The position numbers and the translations under genes are program-made. The notes under the pieces are model-generated. The model had not been told where the DNA came from. It did not search any database and saw nothing but the letters and a program-made list of their open reading frames with translations. Shown in pieces: positions 1-11,650 of a stretch of DNA of 64,000 bases. The DNA comes from Mytilus edulis (taxonomy: Eukaryota; Mollusca; Bivalvia; Mytilida; Mytilidae), in the NCBI RefSeq assembly GCF_963676685.1, contig NC_092356.1, forward strand, positions 43,859,601 to 43,923,600, written 5' to 3'. Numbering within the stretch: the first letter of the stretch is position 1; every line of letters begins with the position of its first letter.

Positions 1-3000
1 GTTATTAAACAGACAGTTATGACCACAGTATATGGTGTGACACGTTATGGCGCCAGATATCAGATTTTAAGACAGTTAAAAGACATTCCAGAATTTCCAG
101 AGAAACATCAATGGAAAGCCAGTCATTACTTGACAGAAGCTACCTTCAGTTGTCTACAGAGAATGTTCACATCTACAAAAATGATCCAGGTTGGTATACT
201 ATGTCTATTGTAAAGGCTTGGATTGATTTTATTGAAGGTCTGGGGAACTTTGTACAATTGTACATGGTATGCTATGTCTATTTTAAAGGCTTGGATTGAT
301 TTTATTGAAGGTCTGGGCAACTTTGTACAATTGTACATGGTATGCTATGTCTATTTTAAAGGCTTGGATTGATTTTATTGAAGGTCTGGGGAACTTTGTA
401 CAATTGTACATGGTATGCTATGTCTATTTTAAAGGCTTGGATTGATTTTATTGAAGGTCTGGGGAACTTTGTACAATTGTACATGGTATGCTATGTCTAT
501 TTTAAAGGCTTGGATTGATTTTATTGAAGGTCTGGGCAACTTTGTACAATTGTACATGGTATGCTATGTCTATTTTAAAGGCTTGGATTGATTTTATTGA
601 AGGTCTGGGGAACTTTGTACAATTGTACATGGTATGCTATGTCTATTTTAAAGGCTTGGATTGATTTTATTGAAGGTCTGGGGAACTTTGTACAATTGTA
701 CATGGTATGCTATGTCTATTTTAAAGGCTTGGATTGATTTTATTGAAGGTCTGGGCAACTTTGTACAATTGTACATGGTATGCTATGTCTATTTTAAAGG
801 CTTGGATTGATTTTATTGAAGGTCTGGGGAACTTTGTACAATTGTACATGGTATGCTATGTCTATTTTAAAGGCTTGGATTGATTTTATTGAAGGTCTGG
901 GGAACTTTGTACAATTGTACATGGTATGCTATGTCTATTTTAAAGGCTTGGATTGATTTTATTGAAGGTCTGGGCAACTTTGTACAATTGTACATGGTAT
1001 GCTATGTCTATTTTAAAGGCTTGGATTGATTTTATTGAAGGTCTGGGGAACTTTGTACAATTGTACATGGTATGCTATGTCTATTTTAAAGGCTTGGATT
1101 GATTTTATTGAAGGTCTGGGGAACTTTGTACAATTGTACACAAAAACTATTTTCTGATCTTCCAGGCAGTCACTTATTGTTTGATGATGCTATGAATTTA
1201 TTTCAACACACTGAGGATGTAATTGTTCAATAACAAATCGAAATACTGTAAGCCAACAAATGTATGGAGCCATTTATAATTCACCTTCAATAGTAGAAAA
1301 ATAATGGATTCACTTATTGTGTAGAATATGTAAAACTATGGTCTTGACTTATATAAGTACATCAAGAGAATATAAAAAAAATATATAAAATGAATATCTG
1401 TGAAATTAAATATCTGGGATAAATGGGTTTGCAGTAAACTCACAGAACATCATGTGCATTTTTTTGGTAAACGACCATTTCAAAAGTTTTATAATATGTA
1501 TGTGAAACTAAATTTTGCTGTTAATCTTATCTTTATGACAACCACAAACCAATGAATCATTTGAATGTTTTACAGGATTGGTTCACAGAATGTGCTGATA
1601 TGATATCAAAGACCTGTAATAAACCTGTGGAATGGGTTACTCCCCTTGATTTACCTGTTCTCCAGCCTTACTTTAAACAGAAGACTGTAAATCTCAAAGG
1701 AATAACCAAGTTATCAGCTGAGTTTGATAGACCTGAGTAAGTGTTTATATTGATAGAGTTAATATTTCATATATTTGATGCTTATGTATGGGTATGTAAA
1801 GTTTCCTGTTGATAAGTTTTTGTGTACCATGGCAATTGAAGATTTAAATAGATAAAGGAAGATGTGGTATGAGAGCTAATGAGACCACTCTCCATCCAAG
1901 TAACAATTTGTAAAAGTAAACCATTATAGGTCAAGGTACAGCTTTCAACACAGAGCCTTGGCTCACACCGAACAGCAAGCTGTAATGGGCCCCAAAAATT
2001 AGTAGTGTAAAACCATTCAAACGGGAAAACCAACTGTCTAATCTATCTAAAAACGAGAAACGAGAAACACTTGTGAACCAAATAAACAGACAACAACCAC
2101 TGAACATCAGATACCTGACTTATGACAGCTGCAAACAATTGCAGCTGGATTTAACGTTTTTATAGTACCAAGCTATCTCTCTTTTTCTGAAACAATAGTA
2201 TAACATCACAACATAGAAAGACACTTTAAAATATCTTTTGGAAGCATGTTTTAAAATATGATAATCTACTGGAAATTTTGAATGCATAATTTTAAAGTTG
2301 GTGATAGACTAGAAATGTGAAATAGATTCCTTCTGACAGAAACTAATTTAAGTTCTATCATTTTTTTTTAGCAAGCCTAATAGTCAGAAACAAAAGAATG
2401 GATTCCCTCCAAATTATATACATTCCTTAGACTCTGTCCATATGATGTTAACAGCTTTGTACTGTTGGAGGTTAGTCACAATATTTAAATAAAAGTACAA
2501 TTATATTTTAGATTTAGATTAAGTACTTTACTTCATATTAGATTATTAACACAAACAAGTTTTTTTTTATATCATACAAACTTTCAAAGATTTATATGCA
2601 AAATAAAACAAACACAGGTGTTAAGTAACAACATATTATATACTGTAAATTCAGAAATTATTGCAGGCATTTATTGTTGGGACTTTGTCATTTTAGACTA
2701 AAATGTGAATTTAATTTTTGCAAGATTGAGAAAAATCCTGTTTAATTCACATAAAAAAAGTTTCAAAATGTGAGTTTAAATTATTGGGATAATAACCCTT
2801 CGCTTTTTTGGCAATAAGAAGAATAAAAGTATTAATTCCTGAATTTACAGTATAGTATGTCCAGTAATCATTTGTATTGTAACATTGTTGCATCAAGAAT
2901 ATTCTCCAAGCTACACATAAGAGCCTTTAAAGAAATATCAGGTGTACAATGTGTTGGATTGATGGCAATTTTACGAAGCTTTAAGGTGGTACCTAACACT

Positions 3001-6000
3001 ACAGGGAGATAACTCTGTAAAATCAGCTAAAAGTTTTAATCATGATGTGTTGTTTAGGAAATATAAAGCTTTTAAATGATCAAAACTAGTTTTTGTCAAA
3101 TTGCTATGTAACCAGTGTATTTTTTCTGATAAAATGGCTGGTTCAAATTTTTCAAAATTTTCATATTTTTGTCAAAGGGTCAAAGTAAAATTTTATGAAA
3201 ATTAAACGAGCCAAATTAATTTTTGCAAAGGTGTTGGGTACCACCTTAATATAATTTTCAAAGATTTATACATTACTTAACATTTTTTCAAGCATTCATT
3301 AAATTACATGTAAGTTAATTGTTATGGGCTTACTCATACAGTCTTACTCATGTCTGTCTTTCAGTCTGACATTCTGGAAACAGATTTTAAGGACCTTTTT
3401 TGTTTATTTGTATTATATGACATTGTTTGTTTTTATTTTCAGAGCTGGTATAACCTATGTTTCTGTACATGACTGTTATTGGACACATCCATGTGATGTA
3501 GATATAATGAACAAGGTATTTTATCACTTTATAGAATTTACTCAAAATGTTCATTTGTACTTTGGGTGATTCCATACAAAGATATTGGATGATCAGATTG
3601 AGGGGAGGCACTTCTAATTCTTATATTTGTAGGTATTTTTGTTCAGTAAAAGTTTTCAATCACAATTTGATTTGAATGGTTCTTTGTGTCTGGATTTCAA
3701 ATTTTGACACAGGAGCCAAATGAAAATAATTGTTTTGCATCATAAAAAGGTAATAAATAATAAGCGAAAATGTGACGGCCACAAAAGTCAAGGTTGAGCA
3801 TGTCATCTTTAATTTGGAATGCATGAAACAGTCTCAGATTTGTGTAAATTAGATACTTTAAACAGTGTGCCTTAATGGATATGACACTTAATGATTGTGT
3901 ATTCTTTCTCAATTTTTATACCTTTATAATAATCAAACACACAAGTACAGATACAAATCATGCACAAATAAAATCAATAGTCTACACAAATATTTAAAAA
4001 GGTCAGTAACATTAAATTATGAAATCACTCATGGATCAAAATGAGTTCTGAATGGTCTCTTATATATCAAAAGGAAGATGTGGTATGATTGCCAATGAGA
4101 CAACTATCCACAAAAGACCAAAATGACACAGGCATTAACAACTATAGGTCACCATATGGCCTTCAACAATGAGCAAAGCCCATACGCATATATTATGAAT
4201 TGATCAAACATGGTTTTTATCAGGACTGAGAAATTACTTTGACTCATCAGACTTTTGACACAACAAGATTCATTGAGACGAACAAACCCCTACTAATCAA
4301 ATTTTCTTTCTCTCGTTTAACATATCAATAGGCTGTGTTGTGTTCTTGGACATTAATGATATTTTTTATGATACAGGCTTCTAGGAGCCTCCACTTTATT
4401 TTGTTCTTAGCTAGGACTTTTATCTTGGACCATTTCACATTGCAGATATGTAGAGAACAATTTATAGCCTTACATAGCCAACCTATTCTGGAAGATTTGT
4501 CCAAATTTATGTTGGAAAGATTTGGTGACATTCCAAAGTATGTATATTTATATAGAGTAAAACTTGAAATAAGGAATTTTTATGGTCTTTTATTTTGTTC
4601 AGTTGATTTATGAAATGAGGCTTTTTAACCAATTTAACACATATTTCTATCATAAAATGGATGAGTTCAGTTATATATCTTGAATTCTTTGTAGAGTATA
4701 AAAATATTTTTGTAAGTGCCTGTTGTAAAAATTTCATGACAGGTTTATGTTGTACAATTAAAACTGGCCATTTCATTTTTCACAAATTTTATTTTAGGGT
4801 TTTAGCTATATATCCCTGTATTTATTGTTTCAGGGACATTACATTGAGAGCTCTTTTGAAGGAATGCCTAAGTAGAGTGCCAACAAAAGGTAATATTAAA
4901 CATTTCCATGAAGGTTTATAATTCAGCTTCTGTGCAGAAAAAATGAGATTTTATTTTGCTTTGATAAAGTGAAGGAGGCTATGCAGTTTGCTGCTTTTGG
5001 AGGCAGCAATGATGTATTAGTTCTGTAATTAGGTCAGTTTAAAAGAGACGGGGAAAATATCAAATGGATATTGGAACTCATAAGTCAATGACAAAATGAC
5101 AAAACCATTGCAAAAAATGACTAAAGACCAACAACAGTATACAACAGGGCTCACGCTACCAGGCGACTTGGGCGAAGAAGTCGCCTTCCCGACCGTCACT
5201 TCGCTTTCCCCGACCCCCAAAAGCGAAAACAAGTTGCCCTGTTCTTGACGATAGTCGCTTTCAGTCGCTTCCGTCATTGGACATTTTCAATTTTTACCAA
5301 GTTGATGAAACATCAATTTTTTATTGATAATTTAAGAAATTCAGACATAAACGATTCATTATATTTTGAAAAGAGGTTGAATCATTGTCTTCGCAGTGTG
5401 TAGCAGGTTATTTGATAAAAATACAACTTTTTATCACTTCGTGCATTTCCGGTGCTTGTTACTTGAAAACGTACATCAACCTCAATTTCGGCGGCAAAAT
5501 AAGTTTGTTACTTCATTTAAACATGATAAAAGTTGCCTCCAGTAAATTTTTAATCCATTTATTGCATTAAAAACGTCATGTTCCTTTCCAAATAACTTGT
5601 CAAACATCGTTTATTTTTGTAAATTTTCTTGCATTCGTCCCCCATTCACCGATTTCTAAACACCGGATCTGAACCGGACAAGCTATGACCGAAATCCGTA
5701 CTTTTACAATAATTACTCTGGACGCACGGATGGAACAGCTGACAGAAGAACATTGATCCCAAAGGGGAAAATTACGCATTCCACATGCATTTAGAGACTA
5801 TTGGTTACATCTAATTGATTGGTGTATATAATTCCCTATATTTTTTTATTGATTGTTTCAAACTATTGATTAAAGTTGCTGAGACTATTATACTAATAAC
5901 AATATATTATGGCCCAGCTTAATAACTTTTATATTTTTTTAGGAGAAACACTGAATGTCATACACAAGATAATTTTTAATTAAATTGTAATTGATATATA

Positions 6001-7120
6001 TTATAATTTCTTTACATTTTTTAAAATAATTTTTTTTTTTTTTAGTGCTAGATATTTAGTTGGTAGTTTCTCACAAGCTTAAACAACTTTTAATGTTAAA
6101 TGTTACTTTAATTGTAATTTTTTTACTCAGATATGAATTGAACAATATAAAAAGAACATTATTTACATATGGCCCTTTATACTATTGTAAAATCCAAACA
6201 TTGTATCACACCGCGCGAATGAGCACTTCTCTTTCAAATCTCACCACTTCTCCCTATCAGTTTCAAAAAGAGAAGTCACTTCTCCCTATAATTCTGAAGT
6301 AGTGTGAGCCCTGGTATACAAAACACAATAGAACCAAATAACATTTGTATTTTACATGTGAGATTGTGATTAGTTCACAGTTATGAGGAACCAATATTAT
6401 TTACCAGTGATACTCAAATGGAGCAAATTTACATAAATTACTCCTATTTCAGAAATTTCAAGTCAACTTAGCTTGATACAACACGGGTCAACTGTGTTAT
6501 GTCTGCTCATAGCTAGTAAGATGGCAACCATTTTCGATTTAAAAATGTGCAAATACAAACATACCAGTTTGCATTGAAAATGGTAGCTTTTACAGAACAA
6601 TTTTGCTCTATCAAATCAAAATGGATGCCTTTTGAATAGTGTCTTCTAGGTCTTCTTTGCTCTATCAAATCAAAATGGATGCCTTTTGAATAGTGTCTTA
6701 TCTGTCTTATTTGTTCTATCAAATCAAAATGGATGCCTTTTGAATAGTGTCTTATCTGTCTTCTTTGAATGAAAAAGTTCTGAATTTTCCAGTAGAATCT
6801 AAATAAATGTTTTAGGTCATGCTTTTTGCTCATCTTACCATAAGCAGAAACTATTTAAAAGATATTATTGAATATATATCAACTCCCGGAGAAATGTATA
6901 TTTTGATCTTTATTGTCATTCTAATTATAATTCAATTGTGATGTCAAATATTTGTTCCCATTGTTTTATTTGAATTAGAACTTGGCCATGTTTACAAAGC
7001 AAAAAACAAGCACCATATTAGACAACATTTATTGCATTCATTTGACCTGTTTCTTAATTTTCTATTTTAGGTACATTTGATCTTAATAGTGTACAGAATT
7101 CAACATACTTCTTTAGTTAA
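1..7120 (+). CDS. POLRMT: Mitochondrial DNA-directed RNA polymerase, C-terminal exons (partial)
   Basis: Single-subunit, phage T7-like RNA polymerase that transcribes mitochondrial DNA and makes primers in the mitochondrial matrix. Seven exons join in frame: 1-189, 1576-1736, 2372-2470, 3443-3515, 4446-4537, 4834-4889, 7071-7120 (720 nt, 239 residues plus TAA). All introns are GT-AG. Conserved blocks seen in order: KQTVMTTVYGVTRYGAR (fingers), EWVTPLDLPVLQPY, KQKNGFPPNFIHSLDS, VSVHDCYWTH (palm motif C; D is the second catalytic metal-binding Asp), CREQFIALHSQPILEDL, and the typical end STYFFS. The N-terminal PPR and promoter-recognition part lies upstream of the window. Introns 1, 2, 3, 4 and 6 carry repeats described separately. 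No frame damage is seen, so this copy looks functional. Family assignment is very secure; exon borders rest on splice consensus plus protein continuity. Confidence 0.95.
192..1141. repeat. 73-bp tandem satellite, 13 units, in POLRMT intron 1
   Basis: Units starting GGCTTGGATTGATTTTATTG begin at 215, 288, 361 and every 73 bp to 1091; the array ends near 1141. Units are nearly identical. A G/C variant (CTGGGGAAC versus CTGGGCAAC) recurs every third unit (units 2, 5, 8, 11), giving a 219-bp higher-order repeat. The first, slightly diverged unit begins within 2-3 bases of the exon 1 donor (exon ends at 189). Each unit contains the palindrome TTGTACAATTGTACA. Confidence 0.97.
1850..2130 (+). repeat. 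Dispersed bivalve repeat, variant B (SINE-like)
   Basis: Starts GGAAGATGTGGTATGAGAGC and runs through the landmarks CCTTGGCTCACACC, CCATTCAAACGGGAAAAC and CAACCACTGAACATC. It matches 31785-32055 over almost its full length, and its 5' end matches the shorter variant at 4072-4190 and 53996-54170. There is no coding capacity. It lies in POLRMT intron 2. I recall this family as abundant in mussels; its class is not established here. Confidence 0.8.
2642..2851. mobile_element. MITE with CTGTAAATTCAG terminal inverted repeats (copy 1)
   Basis: Left end ACTGTAAATTCAGAAATTAT; right end reads CTGAATTTACAG. The ends are flanked by TA, which fits Tc1/mariner-type target duplication. A second diverged copy lies at 7861-8038. 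About 210 bp, non-coding, in POLRMT intron 3. Confidence 0.75.
2981..3249. mobile_element. MITE with TTAAGGTGGTACC inverted ends
   Basis: A 19-bp inverted terminal repeat with one mismatch: the left end begins TTAAGGTGGTACCTAACAC, the right end finishes GTGTTGGGTACCACCTTAA. 269 bp, non-coding. The TTAA at both borders is compatible with a piggyBac-type TTAA target, but a TA target cannot be excluded. In POLRMT intron 3. Confidence 0.85.
4072..4190 (+). repeat. Dispersed bivalve repeat, variant A
   Basis: GGAAGATGTGGTATGATTGC, then GACAACTATCCACAAAAGACC, GCATTAACAACTATAGGTCACC and CAATGAGCAAAGCCCATAC. Closely related to 53996-54170 and, more distantly, 39411-39500 and 61715-61850. Non-coding, in POLRMT intron 4. 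Confidence 0.8.
5145..6313. mobile_element. hAT-like non-autonomous transposon with perfect 8-bp target duplication
   Basis: Element ends are CAGGGCTCACGCTA (left) and, inverted, CAGGGCTCACACTA (right). GTATACAA is present at 5137-5144 and again at 6314-6321, a perfect 8-bp target-site duplication. End sequence and 8-bp duplication are hallmarks of the hAT superfamily. The 1169-bp body has no transposase ORF; near the ends it holds repeated AAGTCGCTTT/AGTCACTTCTCCC motifs. It sits inside POLRMT intron 6. Confidence 0.88.
6605..6766. repeat. 54-bp tandem repeat, three units
   Basis: Units begin GCTCTATCAAATC or GTTCTATCAAATC at 6605, 6659 and 6713. The 54-bp period is a multiple of three, so the minus strand reads as an 18-residue repeat. 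There is no other sign of coding. In POLRMT intron 6. Confidence 0.93.
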
Positions 7121-7820
7121 TGTGAGCTGTATGTAGAACAACAAATATCATGATTCAGATACTCCAAAGATTCTCAATCAAAGATACTCAGGAAGTCATG
7201 TGACTTTTCCCTGATCATGTGACTAAAATCAACCCAACTGTGATATACATTTGTAGTAGTGTCTGTGAAGATGCCAAGTGTAGTTTATGATATTTTTAAA
7301 ATATCTACATGTGAAATAATTGTATTACCCATTTCAAAAGATCAAATACTGTCCCTTTAATTATGCTATGCAGTATTATCTAATGAAAAATATTGATGTC
7401 CCATATTATTGCAACAGTATTCGTGATGTTATACATTTTTTTGTAAGATCCTCAGTAATTGATATAACTTATATTTCATTACTTCTTTTTGTTATTGTTT
7501 AGTAGAGAGATTTGTGATGACTGATTTGAGGAGCAAAGAAGTTTTGGTGGTGTTAAGAAGTTCCTTTCTTATTTTCGAAAGAAATCTTTTTTTGGTACAA
7601 AATCACCATGCGTTGTGAAGATTTTGTACAATTGAAAATCAATTGAATTTAAAATCTTTTCTAAATGATTTCTACAATTTAATTTTCAAAGATGCTTTAA
7701 GATGAAAGTGTGTGTTAGAAAACCCCAATATATTGTCTACTGGACATTAAACGTATTGAATTAGAAAAATTTCTGTTTTCAAATGTTATGTTTAATAAAG
7801 ATTTTCATGGTGCTTTCTAA
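7121..7820 (+). other. Presumed POLRMT 3' untranslated region
   Basis: AT-rich stretch after the TAA stop. The first canonical AATAAA is at 7794-7799, so a poly(A) site shortly after is likely. No ORF of interest. Transcript data are absent, so the end is inferred. Confidence 0.5.
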
Positions 7821-7860
7821 ATGTTTGTTTTATAGTGCTAAAATACTAATACTAATGGTT

Positions 7861-8038
7861 ACTGTAAATTCAGAAATTATTGCGTGCATTGATTATTGCG
7901 ATTTTGTCAGTTTATACTTAAATACGATTTTAATTTTTACGATTTTGAGAAAATGCGAGTTTAAATTATTGTGTTTACAACTCTTTCGCATTTTTCGCAT
8001 AAATAATAAAAACCTCGCAATAACTTCTGAATTTACAG
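7861..8038. mobile_element. MITE with CTGTAAATTCAG terminal inverted repeats (copy 2)
   Basis: Starts ACTGTAAATTCAGAAATTAT and ends CTTCTGAATTTACAG, same family as 2642-2851. The TIRs extend further here: ATTATTGC at the left is matched by GCAATAA at the right. Short non-coding element downstream of POLRMT. Confidence 0.75.
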
Positions 8039-8240
8039 CACTTTATACATTTTTGTTTGCTGTGATACATATTTATATAAAATTCATAAGGACCTCTAAT
8101 CATGTATTTAATATATTTAATTTTTCATTAATAATCTAGAAACATTGTAGAAAGTCATAATGCATTTTTGTGAAAAAGTCTGTTTTGTAAATTATGGTTG
8201 TGATCATATAAAATCGCTGAACAAAAGAATACCTGATATA

Positions 8241-8477
8241 ATTAAGGGAAAACATCAAAAGTTCAATGTAGGATAAAAAACTTAATTCATATATTTTTTT
8301 CACTGACTCCCCTACCCTCCTCTTAACTTAATTTGGGAAATATTGATTGACCAATAAGGATATATATAAAATCGATGTTAATTAAAAAAAACTAGCAGCA
8401 ATTTCGACCCCCCATCCCAAACTATTTGAATTAAGTTTTTTTATCCTTCATTGATTTCTTTTATGTTGGCCCTAAAA
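8241..8477. mobile_element. MITE with about 48-bp imperfect inverted ends
   Basis: The left arm, ATTAAGGGAAAACATC followed by GGATAAAAAACTTAATTCA, is mirrored by TGAATTAAGTTTTTTTATCC, then ATGTTGGCCCTAA, at the right. The whole is about 237 bp with no coding. The transposon superfamily is not clear. Confidence 0.7.
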
Positions 8478-9764
8478 TTCTACAGGTAAAATAAGATTGA
8501 AACTTAGAAGGATTTTATCTTTTAAATGTATATGTTATTAGTTGAGCACAAAACATTGGTAAAGACAGGTTTTAATAGTTTGTTATTCCCCTTCACCACC
8601 ATGTAGGAGGGGTAAATGGTTAATAAACCAAATTGAAATGTGGTAAAACAAATCATCAAAAGATTCTTGCTAGATCATCATGATCATAGTAATAAATCAA
8701 GTATGGCTAAACAAAGTACAGAAAACAATTTTTTCTTACCTCTAGTGGCTGGCTGGTACCGGTAAAACAAGGTGAATTTATTTGATTATGTTGGAATTTG
8801 TGCATATAAGCTTTTACCATGGTGAATTGCTTAAATTGTGTCAATCAAAACTTATCTAATAGTGTATTTCTGGTACATATGTAGCAATGAATGCATATTT
8901 TGTGTGGTACAAAAATGTACAAGTTTGTATATGAAATCGTTGAACATTGAATGTCAGATTAATCTTGAATGATTGATATAAGATAAGCATATAAGATTGT
9001 ATGATACTGTGTATATGTTTGAAGGAGACCTTTCCCCGACTTAAATTGCTATTTGATAGTTAAAAGGGTGGAATTGATATGCTTAAAAACAAAGTTTTGT
9101 TATTGTGTTGCTCTGTTTTTTTTATTTTGCAATTTTCTTGAGAAAAATGTATTGTGGAATAAAAAAACAAACCTGCATGAATTTTTTTCCTCAATCTACA
9201 TAAACTACTAAAAGTATGCAAAAATATGTAAACACTGCAAAAATTACCATAAGCCTAAAAAAAATATGTAAATATTATAGTATCATTTAATTTTCATCCA
9301 CTTTCTGAGGATATTTTTATAGAGACTGTTTTCGGTGAAACGATTTTTTAACCTCAGCCTTAAAGTATGTTAATTGTTATTATAATAACATATTCAAGTC
9401 ATCATAGAAGATTTTTGTGCAAGCAGTATTTAGCAAGTTTTTGTTTTGCTAGTAAGTAGTGGCTTTAAAAAAGCATGTAGTTTTTCCTCTCAGTGACTTA
9501 CACTTTTTCACTTTTCAATGTTTTTATGCAATTTTTCTTGCTATACATACATACAATTAACAGTTAATTTCAATTTTTATAACATAAAAGAGACCAGAAA
9601 AGTGTTTTTTTATTAAATTCTTATGCAAATATCATTATGCAGATAACAGCTATGCAATTTATAATAAATTATATACTGGTTACAACAATAACCTGTAATA
9701 AAAGCTGGAAAACTGGATTTGTTTTTTGTGTTGAACTGTATAACTGCATCTTCTTAAATACTAT
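8478..9764. other. Intergenic, nothing recognised
   Basis: AT-rich DNA without a convincing ORF, RNA gene or clear repeat that I can identify. Confidence 0.4.
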
Positions 9765-10180
9765 TTTTATGCCCCTATCCTAATAGAGAGGGCGATTATG
9801 TTTTACATTTGTCTGGTGTCCATTCTGAAACTTTAGTTTGCCTCAACAAAATGTTATGAAACTTATACACAATGCTTATTACCACAAAACACATCAATTT
9901 TGAATTTTGGTGTTATCACTTTTGCAGTCATATAATTATTCCCTTTACATTTTCGTTTTGTTGGTCTATTAATTTAAGTTTCCCTTACCCAAATTTTATG
10001 AAACTTGCACAATGCTTATTACTTCATAACTCAGATCAAGTACAAATTTGGGTAGTGTCACTTTTGCTGTTCTTGAGTTTGTCCCGTTATAAAGTTATAT
10101 ATGCAAGTGGTGGCATCATCTGTGGCCAATGGACACATTCTCCATTTTTTGCCTTCAAATTCATACAGATTATGATATTA
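9765..10180 (+). repeat. Dispersed repeat, TTTTTATGCCCC...TGGACACATTCT family
   Basis: Starts TTTTTATGCCCCTATCC and ends TATGG/AATGGACACATTCT. The middle has two related halves, each with ATGAAACTT then CACAATGCTTATTAC. The same two termini bound the element at 17061-17345. Probably a non-autonomous mobile element; class unknown. Confidence 0.6.
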
Positions 10181-10439
10181 TACAAGTGACATAGCTTTAA
10201 ATGGTTATCGCCAGCTGCTGCCATCGAGTCAGTGCTATAAGTCTGATATTTATGGCAATTTTTATGCCAAATCTCAAATATGGCTTAATCGTTTGTGTTC
10301 ACCTTTATCTTTCAGAACTGATGACCATCAAATGAACTGTAATAAGAATTTTTTGGAGGGGTTATGACGGTATATCAATTAAACTCTGTTACAATGTATA
10401 TTATATATATGGTTAACAATATTACATTTTATGCTGTAA

Positions 10440-10660
10440 CGACTGATACCCCACGACTGATAAAAAACATAATTAGATGAAGTACAATTACCAATGGGAC
10501 TTCAATTCTAGATCAAAAGACAAGGTTATGAAGTTATGAACTACTAATTATCACCATATAATCTCAACACAACGAGCAAAATCCAAACTGTTTAGTTTGA
10601 AAGCTATAATAGTCCTCAATACATGTGAAACAATGCACAAAAGAAAACTAAAAACATAAT
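10440..10660 (+). repeat. Degenerate copy of dispersed bivalve repeat A
   Basis: Weak colinear similarity to 4072-4190: TTACCAATGGGACTTC, AGATCAAAAGACAAGG, CAACACAACGAGCAAAATCC and AGCTATAAT occur in the expected order. Old copy, low certainty. Confidence 0.4.
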
Positions 10661-10869
10661 TTCAGCTTACAGCATCAAATGAAACATAACTTTGTAATGC
10701 AACATTATCAACTAACAAAATTAATTGAAAAAAAGAAAAATAGTCACAGAATGCAAGACATAGCCAGTACAATGACATGAACTGTTTGTATAAAGCTTTA
10801 ATTGAAAGATTGCTTGTGTAATGAAGTTTCTGTTTGCCATATCTCCTTTTTTTCGACCTTGTTTTCATG

Positions 10870-11318
10870 GTTCAGTGACGGCTTTGGAAAAATGCAATTA
10901 ATTTTTCTTGTAAAATACTTGTGTACCAGTATGAGCATAGGATAACTATTTGATATATGGGATCCTTGCAAGGTCTACATGTCTGTGTTAGACAGGTCTT
11001 GCCTAAGTTGACCTCATTTCATTGATCAGTGATCATAAGTTAATTTTTCATGGTCAGGTTATTTATATCCTATTCCTTTTAACTGCAATAGGTCATTTAT
11101 ACTCATTGTGAGGTGTAAATGTGGACTGACTTTTTTCGTCTCGCATGGACCTCATTTTCAAAGTTTATTGGCCAAGAAAGTTTTTGTGGTTAGGTCTGTT
11201 CCTATGGAATGCATGATTGTAAGGTGTTTTTCTGAGTAACCTTGTTTTCATGGTTCATTAGTCAACATTGAGAATTTGTGGTTTAATGCACTCATCAGAT
11301 ACTATTAGGCAAACTATG
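10870..11318 (+). repeat. Repeat DNA that received the DIRS element (left part)
   Basis: Contains internally repeated phrases of the type GACCTCATTTTCA, CATGGTTCATTAGTCA and AAGGTGTAAATGTG; the same phrases resume after the DIRS element at 16889-17010 (GACCTTGACCTCATTTACATGG). The retrotransposon therefore split a pre-existing dispersed repeat. Confidence 0.6.
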
Positions 11319-11469
11319 TTTTATAGCTATAAATACGTTACCATCATAAATTCTGAGTGTAACCCCAATTGCGTCATAGGTCAGATGGAAAATCCCAACT
11401 AAAAATAAACGTACTCTCACTGGTCCGGACATATACCCCTGTTTGCCCATATTCTTCCATTCAATTTCC
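11319..11469. repeat. DIRS left inverted terminal repeat
   Basis: From TTACCATCATAAATTC to ATTCAATTTCC it is, as far as I can align by hand, a perfect reverse complement of the start of the right repeat (from 16711). The outermost bases TTTTATAGCTATAAATACG are not shared with the right end but are matched by the left half of the internal complementary region. A cis element for replication and recombination. Confidence 0.9.
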
Positions 11470-11650
11470 ATCTGCGACATCGGTCACACGTGCACATCAA
11501 GTTTTACAGATTCAACAGAGAAGTGTTTAGTTTTTTGAATAGCTTAATTGCTTTTCATATATATTGTGTATTTTATTGGAAATATATTCCCTTGTTTTGT
11601 TTAAATTTCTAAACAAATTATTTGTGTTTTTGACTAAAGTAAAATTTATT

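Noticed and set aside
192..1141. CRISPR-like regular array
   Set aside because: Units are contiguous 73-bp direct repeats without unique spacers, in a eukaryotic intron; a satellite.
6513..6833. Minus-strand ORF with an 18-residue internal repeat
   Set aside because: Produced by the 54-bp tandem repeat, whose period is a multiple of three; it lies in a POLRMT intron and has no domain.
7783..8139. 118-codon plus-strand ORF
   Set aside because: Overlaps the MITE at 7861-8038 and has only low-complexity hydrophobic AT-rich composition.
9872..10189. 105-codon plus-strand ORF
   Set aside because: Lies entirely within a dispersed repeat; no homology or coding character.
11564..11650. N-terminal extension of the gag-like ORF
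   Set aside because: No ATG in it; the first ATG is at 11651 and the extension is merely hydrophobic open frame.
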